Assembly: GCF_943193215.1 (NCBI RefSeq)
Contig: NZ_CALPDH010000016.1
Location: 78,048-142,047, forward strand
From: Acetatifactor aquisgranensis
GTDB taxonomy: Bacteria > Bacillota > Clostridia > Lachnospirales > Lachnospiraceae
Direction: 5' to 3'
DNA length: 64,000 nt
Shown here: positions 9,683 to 18,256 of the stretch, piece by piece
Numbering within the stretch: position 1 is the first letter of the stretch
How the letters are laid out: each line of letters starts with the position of its first letter
The notes under the pieces: model-generated
Seen by the model: the letters and a program-made list of their open reading frames with translations, nothing else
Database searches by the model: none
What the model was told of the DNA's origin: nothing
Position numbers and translations under genes: made by a program

Positions 9683-9847
9683 TCAACTGTGGGAATGCCA
9701 GCCGGGCTCCAGACCCAGCACATCCACGGGCCTCTTCTCCTCCCGGAAACCCTGTGCCAGATGGCTGACTGCCTCCTGGTCGCTGCCCCCATAGGAGCGG
9801 TACCATACGCCCTTTCCAGATTCCTTTCGCGATTTTTTCCAGTCCCA
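9683..9847 (-). pseudogene. Fragment of a GH31-like glycosidase
   Basis: One minus-strand frame from 9847 to a TGA at 9683-9685 reads VWYRSYGGSDQEAVSHLAQG followed by FREEKRPVDVLGLEPGWHSHS. The block FRE(x)xxPVDVLGLEPGW resembles the conserved GH31 stretch where the TIM barrel begins (reckoned from memory of the family). Nothing before or after continues the domain, and overlapping open frames on the same strand look random. It sits just past the GH28 stop, between enzyme and transporter genes, where a glycosidase of this locus would be expected. It is most likely the residue of a deleted gene. Confidence 0.45.
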
Positions 9848-9871
9848 TGTTTTTTCCTTTCCTTTTTCTGT

Positions 9872-11263
9872 CTATATTTCATTGATATCTTGCCGTATTA
9901 CCGTACATTTTTCCACGATGACGCTTTCCCTTTCGTCCGGCCTTTTTTTGTGGAGAATCCAATCCTCCAACATCAGGTTCCTGACATTCCGGCAATCCAG
10001 GAATACCGCGCGGCTCCAGTCAGGATAGTAATTCTCCGAAAAGATTCCCTCTGCCTCTTTCTTCCTGTCCGGCACTTTGGGATATTCTGAGGGAATCTCG
10101 CTTTTCTTCACGCCGCCAATGGCGGTATAGAGTATATTTTTCAAAATCACATTCTCAATGGGATGATTCTCCTCCGCGTCTATCCGCATGCCGCCGAAGC
10201 GCGGGCTCCCCATACAATCGTCCGTAAAACGATAATGGGTATGCTCCATCTCCCGTTCATCCGTAATCGTCATATCGGATATCAGGATATTGCGCAGAGT
10301 GCCGATTGACGGTATTTCGGTAAGTTCCAGGGAACTTCCATAGTCCTCCGGCTCGAAGCGGTTGTTCAGGAGAATCCACACCGGCCTGGACACATTTTTC
10401 ATGGTGATTCCCCGCGCCACGATATCGCAGATTCTGCCGCCCTCGCTGCATTCTATCTTGATACCCTCCCGCCAGACGTCCCGGAAAGTGCAGTTGGAAA
10501 TCACTACATTGCTTATGCTGCCGATGGATTTCAATCCGATGCGGATGCCGGCGCACAGGGAAGTGAATTCGCAGTTCACAATATGCACATCTTCCACCGG
10601 GTACTCTTTTGAGGAAGACTGCAGGCACAGATTGTCGTCTGTTCCCCGGATGCGGCAGTCGGACACAAAGACATGGCTGCATCCGTCAAAATCCAGACCA
10701 TCCCCATTGTATCTGCGCTCGTTTCGGATGTCAACACCGCGGATCCGGATATCCGTACTGTCCAAAAAAGCCGTGGTCCAGGCCGCCGCATTGTGGAGCC
10801 GGACATTCTCCACGAAAATGTGCCTGCACCTTAGCACGCGTAACAGCATGGGCCTGTAAATGCTTCCCTCGTTGGGAAAGGCCTCCGCATTGCCGTCAAT
10901 CCGGCCATATCCCACGATGCCGATATTCTCCGCGTCCGCCGCGAACAGAAAACATCTGTCCAGCGCCTCCTCGTTCCGATAGCGGTTGTGATGAGTGTCC
11001 GTCCCATAGTCCGCGATATCTCCGCTTGCCAGCAGCGTAGCTGAAACCGACACTTCCAGCATCACATTGGACCTTAGATACAGGCCGCCCGACAAGAATA
11101 CGCCGCCTGCCAAAAGCACTGTCCCGCCGCCTGCCCGGGCGCACTCGTCGATGGCGCGCTGGATGGCTGCCGTATCCCTGGCGGCACCGTCTCCTTTCGC
11201 CCCGTATCGCCTTACATCAAATATAACATCCTGTCCTTTTCCGCCTGAATATGATTTATCCAT
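9872..11263 (-). CDS. GH28-like (polygalacturonase-type) beta-helix protein
   Basis: 463 residues from ATG 11263; a longer reading from GTG 11296 overlaps the upstream stop (GTGA) but has a poor ribosome site. The N-terminus FDVRRYGAKGDGAARDTAAI is the pectate-lyase-superfamily opening of GH28 proteins. Active-site counterparts are YNGDGLDFDG (NxD), GTDDNLCLQSS (DD) and REGIKIE (RIK). The usual GHG, which carries a catalytic-site His, is replaced by CAGIRIG. Family enzymes hydrolyse galacturonic acid linkages. No signal peptide, so it probably acts on imported oligosaccharides. It follows the esterase gene with overlapping ends. The altered GHG leaves activity and substrate open. Confidence 0.78.
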   Translation of the reverse strand: MDKSYSGGKGQDVIFDVRRYGAKGDGAARDTAAIQRAIDECARAGGGTVLLAGGVFLSGGLYLRSNVMLEVSVSATLLASGDIADYGTDTHHNRYRNEEALDRCFLFAADAENIGIVGYGRIDGNAEAFPNEGSIYRPMLLRVLRCRHIFVENVRLHNAAAWTTAFLDSTDIRIRGVDIRNERRYNGDGLDFDGCSHVFVSDCRIRGTDDNLCLQSSSKEYPVEDVHIVNCEFTSLCAGIRIGLKSIGSISNVVISNCTFRDVWREGIKIECSEGGRICDIVARGITMKNVSRPVWILLNNRFEPEDYGSSLELTEIPSIGTLRNILISDMTITDEREMEHTHYRFTDDCMGSPRFGGMRIDAEENHPIENVILKNILYTAIGGVKKSEIPSEYPKVPDRKKEAEGIFSENYYPDWSRAVFLDCRNVRNLMLEDWILHKKRPDERESVIVEKCTVIRQDINEI

Positions 11264-11292
11264 ACAAGCGCCCTGCCTTTCCCCTGTGCTCT

Positions 11293-12489
11293 TCACAGCA
11301 TCTCATCCAGGAAGTCGTAGCATTCCCCATACCACTGATGGCCGCCCTCGGGCGTTACATGCGCCAGCCGCTCTTCCTGACCGTACAGCCGGTAAGCCTC
11401 TCTGATTCTGTCCACCTGCTCCCCGGGCCCCGCGATTCCGCGGTATCCGTTCAGCGGATCCGCAAGGCCATTCCCCACGAACAGAGGTCTGGGGGCAATC
11501 AGGGAACAGATATCGCTGATGTCTCCAAGCCGCCAGAGCCTTGGCGCATAATTGCAGGGACACAGGTGCACATCCAGGATACTGTCATAATATCCGTGCA
11601 CATAGCCGCTGACCACCGCTGCCTGCATCCTGTCATCCATGGCCGCCAGCCACATGGCGTACTGTCCGCCCCCGGAAAAGCCCATGCATCCAATCCGTTT
11701 TCCGTCTATTTCTTTTTGTTTCACCGCAAAGTCTGTCAGCCGCATCAAATCCCATATCTCCAGGGCCGTCAGGCTCAGGCCAAAAGCTTCTGCCGTCTGG
11801 GCCAAATCCTTGCAGGAGCATCCCAGAGAATCGTCGCCTGGCGAGTCCTCTCCATCTACGGTACCTGGCACAGTTTCCTTATCTGTGGTTTCCAAAGAAG
11901 ACGGCGCGAACGCCTTTGCCTCCCCTGAAAGAGGCTCTGTCCTCTCCCCATACCCCGGCGGGTCAGGACACAGCGCCACATAGCCTCTTTTGACAAGAGC
12001 AAGGCCGTATGCCTCTTTGGGAGACCTGGACAGCTTCTCCCGGACAGCTCTGCCCGCAGGTACGCCTGCTACGGTGTCCTTATTGGCTCCGTGCGCCGGA
12101 ATGGCTATCATTGCCCTGCATGGCTTCTGTGCGGATGCTCCCTCCGGCACCAGCATGTAGAAAGGCATGTATACCTGGGGCAGGGTCTCCATCCGGAATT
12201 TGTACCTGGTATAGCCCTCTTCCTCCACACATTCCAGCTGCTCCACCGGCCAGGGAAAGGAATCCATAGTCCCCATCCCATTCCCGCTTTCCGGCTGCTT
12301 TTCAGGCTTTATCCATCTGGCGCTAATTTCCTCCAGTATGTCAAGCCCCAGCGTTTCTTTCAGCGCCTGTTTAAACTCCTGTTTCCACTGCGTGATTTCC
12401 TCCGGAGTCTGCGCCTGAAACTTATACTGCTGTCCCATATCGGCATACAGATTCTGGAAGAATTTTTTATAAGAATACATCCCGGCCAT
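11293..12489 (-). CDS. Alpha/beta-hydrolase, probable carbohydrate esterase
   Basis: 398 residues. The nucleophile elbow is GCMGFSGGGQ (Ser in GFSGG), the probable His is in EGGHQWYGE near the C-terminus and an acid candidate is in NGLADPLNG. The oxyanion region is IPAHGANKD. The fold resembles dienelactone-hydrolase/acetyl-xylan-esterase-like proteins found in glycan loci. It lies between GH88 and GH28 in one orientation, so removal of acetyl or other esters from uronate-containing oligosaccharides is likely. A low-complexity acidic segment (ETTDKETVPGTVDGEDSPGD) interrupts the domain and looks like a recent insertion. The start has AAGGAGACAGGA before ATG. Confidence 0.75.
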   Translation of the reverse strand: MAGMYSYKKFFQNLYADMGQQYKFQAQTPEEITQWKQEFKQALKETLGLDILEEISARWIKPEKQPESGNGMGTMDSFPWPVEQLECVEEEGYTRYKFRMETLPQVYMPFYMLVPEGASAQKPCRAMIAIPAHGANKDTVAGVPAGRAVREKLSRSPKEAYGLALVKRGYVALCPDPPGYGERTEPLSGEAKAFAPSSLETTDKETVPGTVDGEDSPGDDSLGCSCKDLAQTAEAFGLSLTALEIWDLMRLTDFAVKQKEIDGKRIGCMGFSGGGQYAMWLAAMDDRMQAAVVSGYVHGYYDSILDVHLCPCNYAPRLWRLGDISDICSLIAPRPLFVGNGLADPLNGYRGIAGPGEQVDRIREAYRLYGQEERLAHVTPEGGHQWYGECYDFLDEML

Positions 12490-12559
12490 TCCTGTCTCCT
12501 TTCTCCGCTGCTGTTCCTACTGCTGATGCACAGTTCCCGCTTCGCGGAATTTTTATCTG

Positions 12560-12616
12560 TATAAACGGCATTTAATTCCTGCCAGCCGTTAAACTCAGCA
12601 AGTCGTGCCGTTTATC
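12560..12616. promoter_or_regulatory. Inverted repeat upstream of the esterase gene
   Basis: Arms ATAAACGGCA (12561-12570) and TGCCGTTTAT (12606-12615) are perfect 10-bp inverted copies. The left arm belongs to a 15-mer whose reverse complement TAAATGCCGTTTATA occurs exactly at 28207-28221, before the lacI-type gene. This suggests a shared operator or a hairpin in the GH88-esterase intergenic region. Confidence 0.4.
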
Positions 12617-12660
12617 TGGTTTGTGTGCAAGATTCAGTCACCGAGTATATAATTTGCGGA

Positions 12661-13809
12661 TTACCACAACAGACTGCCTGTGCCTTTCACCTTATAGACG
12701 GCTTCTATAAAATAATAGTCCGCATAGCTCATGGTGAAATGATGCTCCGGGGAATGGTAGGCGCCGCTGCAGTTTAGCACAATGGCATCGCAGGTCTCGC
12801 CGAAGTCCGCCCGGCTGTCCGCTATGGCCCGGAGAATCTTAATTGCCGCGTCCTCATATTTTTCCCGTTCTCCCTCCGGCAGATTCTTCGCCAGTTCCAG
12901 CAGGCCTCCGGCAATCACGCAGGCTCCGCAGGAATCCTCATAGGCCAGCTGCGGCGGCTGGCAGAAGTCCACAGGGATGATACCGCTCTCCGGGATATGC
13001 GTCAGGCAGTAATCCGCCACACGTTTTGCCGTATCCAGATATTCCTGCTTTCCTGTGTGCAGGTAGCTGATTGTAAAACCGTACAGCGCCCATCCCTGGC
13101 CTCTCGTCCAGGCGGAGCCTTCGCAGCAGCCCTGGCCGCCGAGGCTTCGCAGCATCCTGCCTGTCTCCGGATCGAACTCCACGATATGGCATACGGAGCC
13201 GTCAGGCCGGATAAAATTCTTCTGCACGGTGTCCGCGTGCATCATGGCGATCTGGCGGAATCTGGGGTCTTTGCTCTCCTCGCTGGCCCAGTACAAGAGA
13301 GAGAGGTTGAACATGCAGTCGATGATGGCCCAGCCTCTGGTGTCCTCCTCCAGATCATTCCATGCCCGGATGAATTTCCCCACAGGGTTAAAGCGCCCCG
13401 CCAGCAGGTTGGCCGCGTGCATGGCGGTTCTTCTGGAGCCCGGATTCCCGGTGAGACGGTAGTCCGCCACCGCAGTGGGTACGAACATGAATCCTACGTC
13501 ATGGTGCAGGCCGTAGAAATCCCGGAAACATTGTTCCATCTTCTGCTCCGAGACGCGGGCGATCTCAGCATACCTCTGTTCGCCCGTATCCTGGTACAAG
13601 AGCCACATAATGCCGCCCCAGAAGCCGTTGGTCCACCAGTTCAGGCCGTCATCGATGCGCCACTCCTTTGCGGGGTCTGACCTGTCGTCATAGTCGCCGT
13701 TCCCGTCGGTCCTGTAGGGGATCTTATTCTTGTTCTTTTCACTGACCCATTCCATTTTTCCGCGTATTTTTTCGATTATGGTATCCGCCCATTCTTCGTA
13801 ACGCTGCAT
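12661..13809 (-). CDS. GH88 unsaturated glucuronyl/galacturonyl hydrolase
   Basis: 382 residues, the usual GH88 length. Asp104 in LHHDVGFMF and Asp164 in AIIDCMFNLSLL correspond to the two catalytic aspartates of unsaturated glucuronyl hydrolase. Other family blocks are NWWTNGFWGG, CCEGSAWTRGQGWALYG and the late ACVIAGGLLELAK. The enzyme removes the 4,5-unsaturated uronic acid left by a polysaccharide lyase, by hydration of the double bond. The expected partner is the heparinase II/III-type lyase at 1-2983. It is intracellular (no signal peptide). The ribosome site is GCAGGAGGTAAATC before ATG. Confidence 0.9.
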   Translation of the reverse strand: MQRYEEWADTIIEKIRGKMEWVSEKNKNKIPYRTDGNGDYDDRSDPAKEWRIDDGLNWWTNGFWGGIMWLLYQDTGEQRYAEIARVSEQKMEQCFRDFYGLHHDVGFMFVPTAVADYRLTGNPGSRRTAMHAANLLAGRFNPVGKFIRAWNDLEEDTRGWAIIDCMFNLSLLYWASEESKDPRFRQIAMMHADTVQKNFIRPDGSVCHIVEFDPETGRMLRSLGGQGCCEGSAWTRGQGWALYGFTISYLHTGKQEYLDTAKRVADYCLTHIPESGIIPVDFCQPPQLAYEDSCGACVIAGGLLELAKNLPEGEREKYEDAAIKILRAIADSRADFGETCDAIVLNCSGAYHSPEHHFTMSYADYYFIEAVYKVKGTGSLLW

Positions 13810-13974
13810 GATTTACCTCCTGCTCCTCTTTTAATTCCTCTCCTGCCCATCCGGTGCCATGACCTGACAGAGCAATTCCCGTCTATAGTGCAGCCGATAA
13901 TTTCTCCGGGCGCCAGTTGGGCAGGAGCTGTTTTTGTTACGGTTCCGTCATGCGCTTTCGTGCATGGCATCCTT

Positions 13975-15753
13975 TCAGTTCAATACCTGACCGGCCTGCA
14001 CTTCGAACCAGTCAAAATCCGCATATTTTCCGAAACCCGTCAAATCCTGACAGCAGATTCCCACCATGGCCCCGGTGAACCACCCCTCCGTGCAGGCTTC
14101 ATCCGACAGAAAGCTGCCATTGATGCGCGGGCCTGTCTGCTGGATGGCCTCTCCGCGGAATCCGCAGAAGAACTGCACCCAAGTTCCTCGCAGCGAAAGC
14201 TTCAGTTCGATATCGCGGTTCTCTTCTATCGGGATATAGTCCGTCAGATACTCGTACCTTTTGTTCTCCGCCCTCAGCAGGGTGATGCATTTTCCCACAT
14301 CCTCGTCACGGGAGATGTGCAGATACAGGTAATTGTCCGTATCATACATCAAAATCAGCCCTGCCATCTGCTTGAAGACTTCTGGCTCAAACGCAACACA
14401 GCACCCTGCATCCATATGGTATTCCGTCACTCTCCTGGCGATCAGGGTCTGTGAAAACCGAGAGGAAAGGCCGCTTCTCCCATACATCCTAAGCCATCCC
14501 GGGCGCTCCGTCAGGGAGATGTAATGTCCGTCCAGGGGAATCCGCAGGGACTGATAGTCCAGATGCAGAGTCGGCATATCAAAGTCATCTCTTGTAAAAT
14601 CATGCTCCGCGAACTTTGCATCTTGAGCCGAATCCTGCATGGTACCCGTCCGCAGCGGAGCACTCTCCCGAACCATGTTTCCATGTCCTGATATCCCTGC
14701 TGTACTCCCGGGCAAGTCTATGCGATCCAGCGGTTCTGCCTCCTCACAGGGTACATTCCCACAACGCGGCGGCTCCACCGTCTCCCTGGGCACGTTGCCG
14801 CCATCCGCCAGCTCCAGCCACCCGTCCCGGGTCCAGTGCATCCTCTGGATGGCCGTCTCCCTGCCCAGCATGTAGCGCCTGGCCCCGGCGAAGCGCTCCG
14901 CATCCTCCGGATTCCGGTCTTCTGAGGCCCTGCCGCACAGATGCACCGCGTACCATTCCCCCTCCGGCGTCTCCACCAAATCGCAATGCCCGGCTTTCTG
15001 GAGCAGGATATCCTCGTGATGGCGGGAAGTCAATACTGAGTACGCCTCCCCCTCCTGTCTGTATGTGTCCTCCGGCCGGTACATCTCATAAGGCCCCCAG
15101 ATATCCCTGGCTCTCTGTATAGTCTGTCCGTGAGCCTCCCCTGTGCCGGTATCCGCACTGAATAGATAATACCAGCCATTCCGCTTGAAAATATGAGGCC
15201 CCTCCAGAAAGATGCCGTCCGCCCGGTAGATATCTTTGACCGGCCCGGTCATTCGTCTGTTGGCCGCGTCAAACTCCTGCAGCACCAGCCGCCCCACATA
15301 TTTCTTCGGCACTCTGTGGTCCGTTACCATGCTGACCATGTATTTGCGGCCGTCGTCATCGTGGAACAGCGAGGGGTCAAAGCCGAAGTTGTTCAGCGCC
15401 GCCGGCTCTGACCAGGGGCCGTGAATGTCCTGCGCCGTCACCAGATAGTTTTCCGTGTCGTACATGTTGCAGTAGAAAGCCTTTACCACCGTATAGACCA
15501 GATAGAAGATGCCTTTGTCGTAAGTCAGGCAGGGAGCCCATATCCCCTGAGAAGGCCCTACTCCCCGCAAATCCAGCTGGGAAGTTCGGGTGAGGGGATA
15601 TTCTATCAGATTCCAGTGAATCAGATCTTTTGAATGATGGAGGCGCACTCCCGGCCACCATTCAAAGGTGGATGTGGCGATGTAATAGTCCTCTCCTACC
15701 CGGATAATCGAGGGATCCGGGTGGAAACCGCGCAGGATGGGATTGTGAATCAT
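13975..15753 (-). CDS. GH43 glycosidase (beta-xylosidase/arabinofuranosidase type)
   Basis: 592 residues from the ATG at 15753, chosen because AGAAGGAGG lies 7 bases upstream; a longer frame to 15798 has no such site. The five-blade propeller opens FHPDPSIIR (catalytic-base Asp13), has NFGFDPSLF (pKa-tuning Asp) and LEGPHIFKR (acid Glu). The C-terminal half (WLRMYGRSG ... MAGLILMYDTDNYLYLH) is the concanavalin-like domain seen in GH43 xylosidases. Between them lies a low-complexity stretch with two GNVP(R/C)E(T/E) repeats, probably an inserted linker. It would trim neutral side chains from the oligosaccharide. First gene of the GH43-GH88-esterase-GH28 run. Confidence 0.9.
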   Translation of the reverse strand: MIHNPILRGFHPDPSIIRVGEDYYIATSTFEWWPGVRLHHSKDLIHWNLIEYPLTRTSQLDLRGVGPSQGIWAPCLTYDKGIFYLVYTVVKAFYCNMYDTENYLVTAQDIHGPWSEPAALNNFGFDPSLFHDDDGRKYMVSMVTDHRVPKKYVGRLVLQEFDAANRRMTGPVKDIYRADGIFLEGPHIFKRNGWYYLFSADTGTGEAHGQTIQRARDIWGPYEMYRPEDTYRQEGEAYSVLTSRHHEDILLQKAGHCDLVETPEGEWYAVHLCGRASEDRNPEDAERFAGARRYMLGRETAIQRMHWTRDGWLELADGGNVPRETVEPPRCGNVPCEEAEPLDRIDLPGSTAGISGHGNMVRESAPLRTGTMQDSAQDAKFAEHDFTRDDFDMPTLHLDYQSLRIPLDGHYISLTERPGWLRMYGRSGLSSRFSQTLIARRVTEYHMDAGCCVAFEPEVFKQMAGLILMYDTDNYLYLHISRDEDVGKCITLLRAENKRYEYLTDYIPIEENRDIELKLSLRGTWVQFFCGFRGEAIQQTGPRINGSFLSDEACTEGWFTGAMVGICCQDLTGFGKYADFDWFEVQAGQVLN

Positions 15754-15950
15754 GGAGATTCCTCCTTCTGTAATTCTTCTTTTCTTACACTCTATCATAT
15801 TGACATATTTTTTTCTATTTCATAAAATGTAATCAACTGACATTTTCTGTATTTTGAATCATCATCAGGGTGCTGTCCCTGGTGCTTTTGGCAGGAGACG
15901 GGACGTCGTCCAGGTATTGCCCGCGGCTGCGGGGAGATAAGGAGGCTGAC

Positions 15951-16766
15951 ATGATTACAGTGAATCTATGCGGCTATGACTCCATGCATAAAATGGCATT
16001 CAACCGTTCCTATCCTGGCGGTTATGAGGATTATGCTTTACTGTTCATCAAGACGGAGTGTTTTTTTGAAGTCAATGGAAAGATAAAGGATTTCCCGCCG
16101 AACACGGTAATGATTTACGGGGTGCATTCCCCTGTCCATTATGGTTGCAGGAATTCCCACTATAATGATGACTGGATTCACTTCGAGCTGCATGGGGAGG
16201 ACGCGAATCTGCTCCATGAACTTGCAATTCCTGTCGGCCGCCCCTTTACGCTTCCCTTTCTGGGGACGCTGACGGATTATGTCAGGCTGATTGTACAGGA
16301 AAAACTGTCTGCCCATTCCCACAGCCGTCAGGTGACAGATTCCCTGATGCATGCACTGCTTTATTCCCTGGCCAGCCAGCTGCAAACGGTCCCTGACGGC
16401 AATATGAACCATAAATATTATTATCCCATGAATGAGCTGCGCATGGAGATTCTGAATGCCCCCTATCAAAAATGGGATACACCCCGGCTGGCCCAAAGGC
16501 TCCACCTAAGCATATCCCATTTTCAGCACTTATATAAACAATTTTTCGGAACCACCTGCATCCAGGACATCATACAGGCCCGGATAAAGCATGCCCAGCT
16601 CTATCTGTGCATTTCGGAGATGTCCATCTCCTCCCTTGCCTCTTTTTGCGGCTATGACAATGAGCTGCACTTCATGCGCCAGTTCAAGAAGCAGACCGGC
16701 ATGACCCCCAGCCAGTACCGGGAGAGTCATCGCAGGCAGGGCGGGGAGCGGGTATCGCTCTACTGA
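15951..16766 (+). CDS. AraC-family transcriptional regulator
   Basis: 271 residues from ATG 15951, chosen for the AGGAGG 6 bases upstream; the frame is open further but without a better start. The N-terminal cupin-like sensing domain (FEVNGKIKDFPPNTVMIY) is followed by a C-terminal double helix-turn-helix ending DNELHFMRQFKKQTGMTPSQYRESH. It is divergent from the GH43 gene, so it probably controls the GH43-GH28 run in response to a sugar. Soluble, unlike the membrane regulator at 5142. Confidence 0.88.
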   Translation: MITVNLCGYDSMHKMAFNRSYPGGYEDYALLFIKTECFFEVNGKIKDFPPNTVMIYGVHSPVHYGCRNSHYNDDWIHFELHGEDANLLHELAIPVGRPFTLPFLGTLTDYVRLIVQEKLSAHSHSRQVTDSLMHALLYSLASQLQTVPDGNMNHKYYYPMNELRMEILNAPYQKWDTPRLAQRLHLSISHFQHLYKQFFGTTCIQDIIQARIKHAQLYLCISEMSISSLASFCGYDNELHFMRQFKKQTGMTPSQYRESHRRQGGERVSLY

Positions 16767-16810
16767 CTCTGCTATATCGCCATACGCAACAGCGCTTTGG
16801 GCTGCCCCCT

Positions 16811-17248
16811 CTAAACTACCACGCCTTTCTGCAGCATGATATTGGCATACAGGGCGCGCTCCCCCGTAGCGATGATGGCATACGCGCTCCTGGCCTCCCG
16901 ATAGAAAGCAAAGCGCTCAATCTGTCCGATTGCGCCGGCTCCGCGGTCGTCTGCGCTTCCTACGATTTTCTCATAGGATTTCCAGATGGGCGTCTCCACC
17001 ATGTCCCCGGGCATGACCTGCATCAGGTTCACGGGATGCTCCGCATAGGTATCCAGCGGGAACAGCTGCAGGATCGCCTCCAGCACTTCGCAGGCCCCAT
17101 GGCCGTCCATGCGGATGACAATGGCATCCTTCCCCATGGATTCTGCCGGGAAATTGCCATCGGCGATGACCAGCCTGTCGCTGTGCCCCATCTCGCACAG
17201 CACTTTCAACAGTTCCGGGGATAAGATTTTGGGAATTCCTTTCAGCAT
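16811..17248 (-). CDS. fucU: L-fucose mutarotase-like protein (RbsD/FucU family)
   Basis: 145 residues, the FucU length. Hallmarks are MGHSDRLVIADGNFP (His at the active site) and the C-terminal RSAYAIIATGERALYANIML. FucU interconverts alpha and beta anomers of fucose and related sugars before the isomerase step. It is the second gene after a TIM-barrel isomerase/epimerase (59-bp gap), with AAGGAGACAGATAGT before ATG. No fucose isomerase, kinase or aldolase lies in the window, so the true sugar is uncertain. Confidence 0.85.
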   Translation of the reverse strand: MLKGIPKILSPELLKVLCEMGHSDRLVIADGNFPAESMGKDAIVIRMDGHGACEVLEAILQLFPLDTYAEHPVNLMQVMPGDMVETPIWKSYEKIVGSADDRGAGAIGQIERFAFYREARSAYAIIATGERALYANIMLQKGVVV

Positions 17249-17307
17249 ACTATCTGTCTCCTTATTTGGGCAGTGACTTGAACAGCCCTCATCTTCTATA
17301 TCCGCCC

Positions 17308-18144
17308 CTATGCCTCCTCATACATCCTCATGATGTAATGTTTCGCTCTCTGGTTGTTCTCCGGCCTTGTGTCCTCCAGCGTGGCATGGATGAAAGGTTT
17401 GTGCTCTTTCATGAATTTCAGGATAGGTCTGTAGTCCATCTCTCCCTGTCCGCATCCCATAGAGACTAATTTTCCGTCCCGCAGCACACAGTCCTTCAGA
17501 TGGACCACCGCCACATCGGATCCCAGCAATTCCACGGCCTCTCCTATGACAGAATCCCTCTCCTCATAATTTGCCGCATCCAGCAGGTTCACAGGATCGA
17601 AGATGATCTGCAGATTCGGAGAAGCTATCTCGTCCAGCACTCTCCGCGCCCGCCCGGGCGTGCTCACGATATGGCGGTAGACCGGCTCGATGCCTATCAC
17701 CACTCCCATCTTCTCGGCGTATGCCACGACAGGCTTTAAATTTTCTATAAAAGTCTGCAGCGCCTCCTCCGTATGGCACTCCGGCGTAAAAGTATAGGTC
17801 TCGTTAGGCGCGCCGGTCTCCGTTCCCACCACGCCGCAGCCCAGCCATGACGCAAATCGGATATGCGCCAGATAATGGCGGACCGTCTCTGCCAGCTGCT
17901 CCTTATTGGGATTCGCCAGATTTAAATAACATCCCAGCACGGCGATGTCCACCTGATTCCTGGCGAACACGTTCTTTATGTACATAGCGAGTCCCGGCGT
18001 CAGAGCCTCATCCGTGGTGGGAAACTCATCTATTGCCTTCGACAGGGCCAGATGGCCGCATGCGAAACCCAGCCTGTGCACATCTGCGATACGCTCCTCG
18101 AAAGGCAGCTTCGTCGTGTCATGTAATCTGATTCCTAACTGCAT
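17308..18144 (-). CDS. Sugar phosphate isomerase/epimerase (xylose-isomerase-like TIM barrel)
   Basis: 278 residues of the AP-endonuclease-2/xylose-isomerase-like barrel. Metal-ligand-type acids and histidines sit in VVIGIEPVYRHIVS, LQIIFDPVNLLDAAN, VAVVHLKDCVL and MGCGQGEMDYRPIL. Such enzymes epimerise or isomerise keto-sugars, sugar phosphates or inosose. It pairs with fucU in a two-gene unit; CGGAGGAATGAATC precedes ATG. The substrate cannot be read from the sequence. Confidence 0.8.
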   Translation of the reverse strand: MQLGIRLHDTTKLPFEERIADVHRLGFACGHLALSKAIDEFPTTDEALTPGLAMYIKNVFARNQVDIAVLGCYLNLANPNKEQLAETVRHYLAHIRFASWLGCGVVGTETGAPNETYTFTPECHTEEALQTFIENLKPVVAYAEKMGVVIGIEPVYRHIVSTPGRARRVLDEIASPNLQIIFDPVNLLDAANYEERDSVIGEAVELLGSDVAVVHLKDCVLRDGKLVSMGCGQGEMDYRPILKFMKEHKPFIHATLEDTRPENNQRAKHYIMRMYEEA

Positions 18145-18256
18145 GATTCATTCCTCCGTTTTTTAGCGATATTTCCTGTGACAAGTTATTTCTCCTGTAA
18201 AAAGGATAATACGCTTTTACGGATAAATCAAGCAATTTTTCTTTCACCCATAACAC

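Noticed and set aside
9609..9882. Two overlapping small ORFs of about 78-79 codons
   Set aside because: Both are out of frame with the GH31-like fragment, and their composition looks random.
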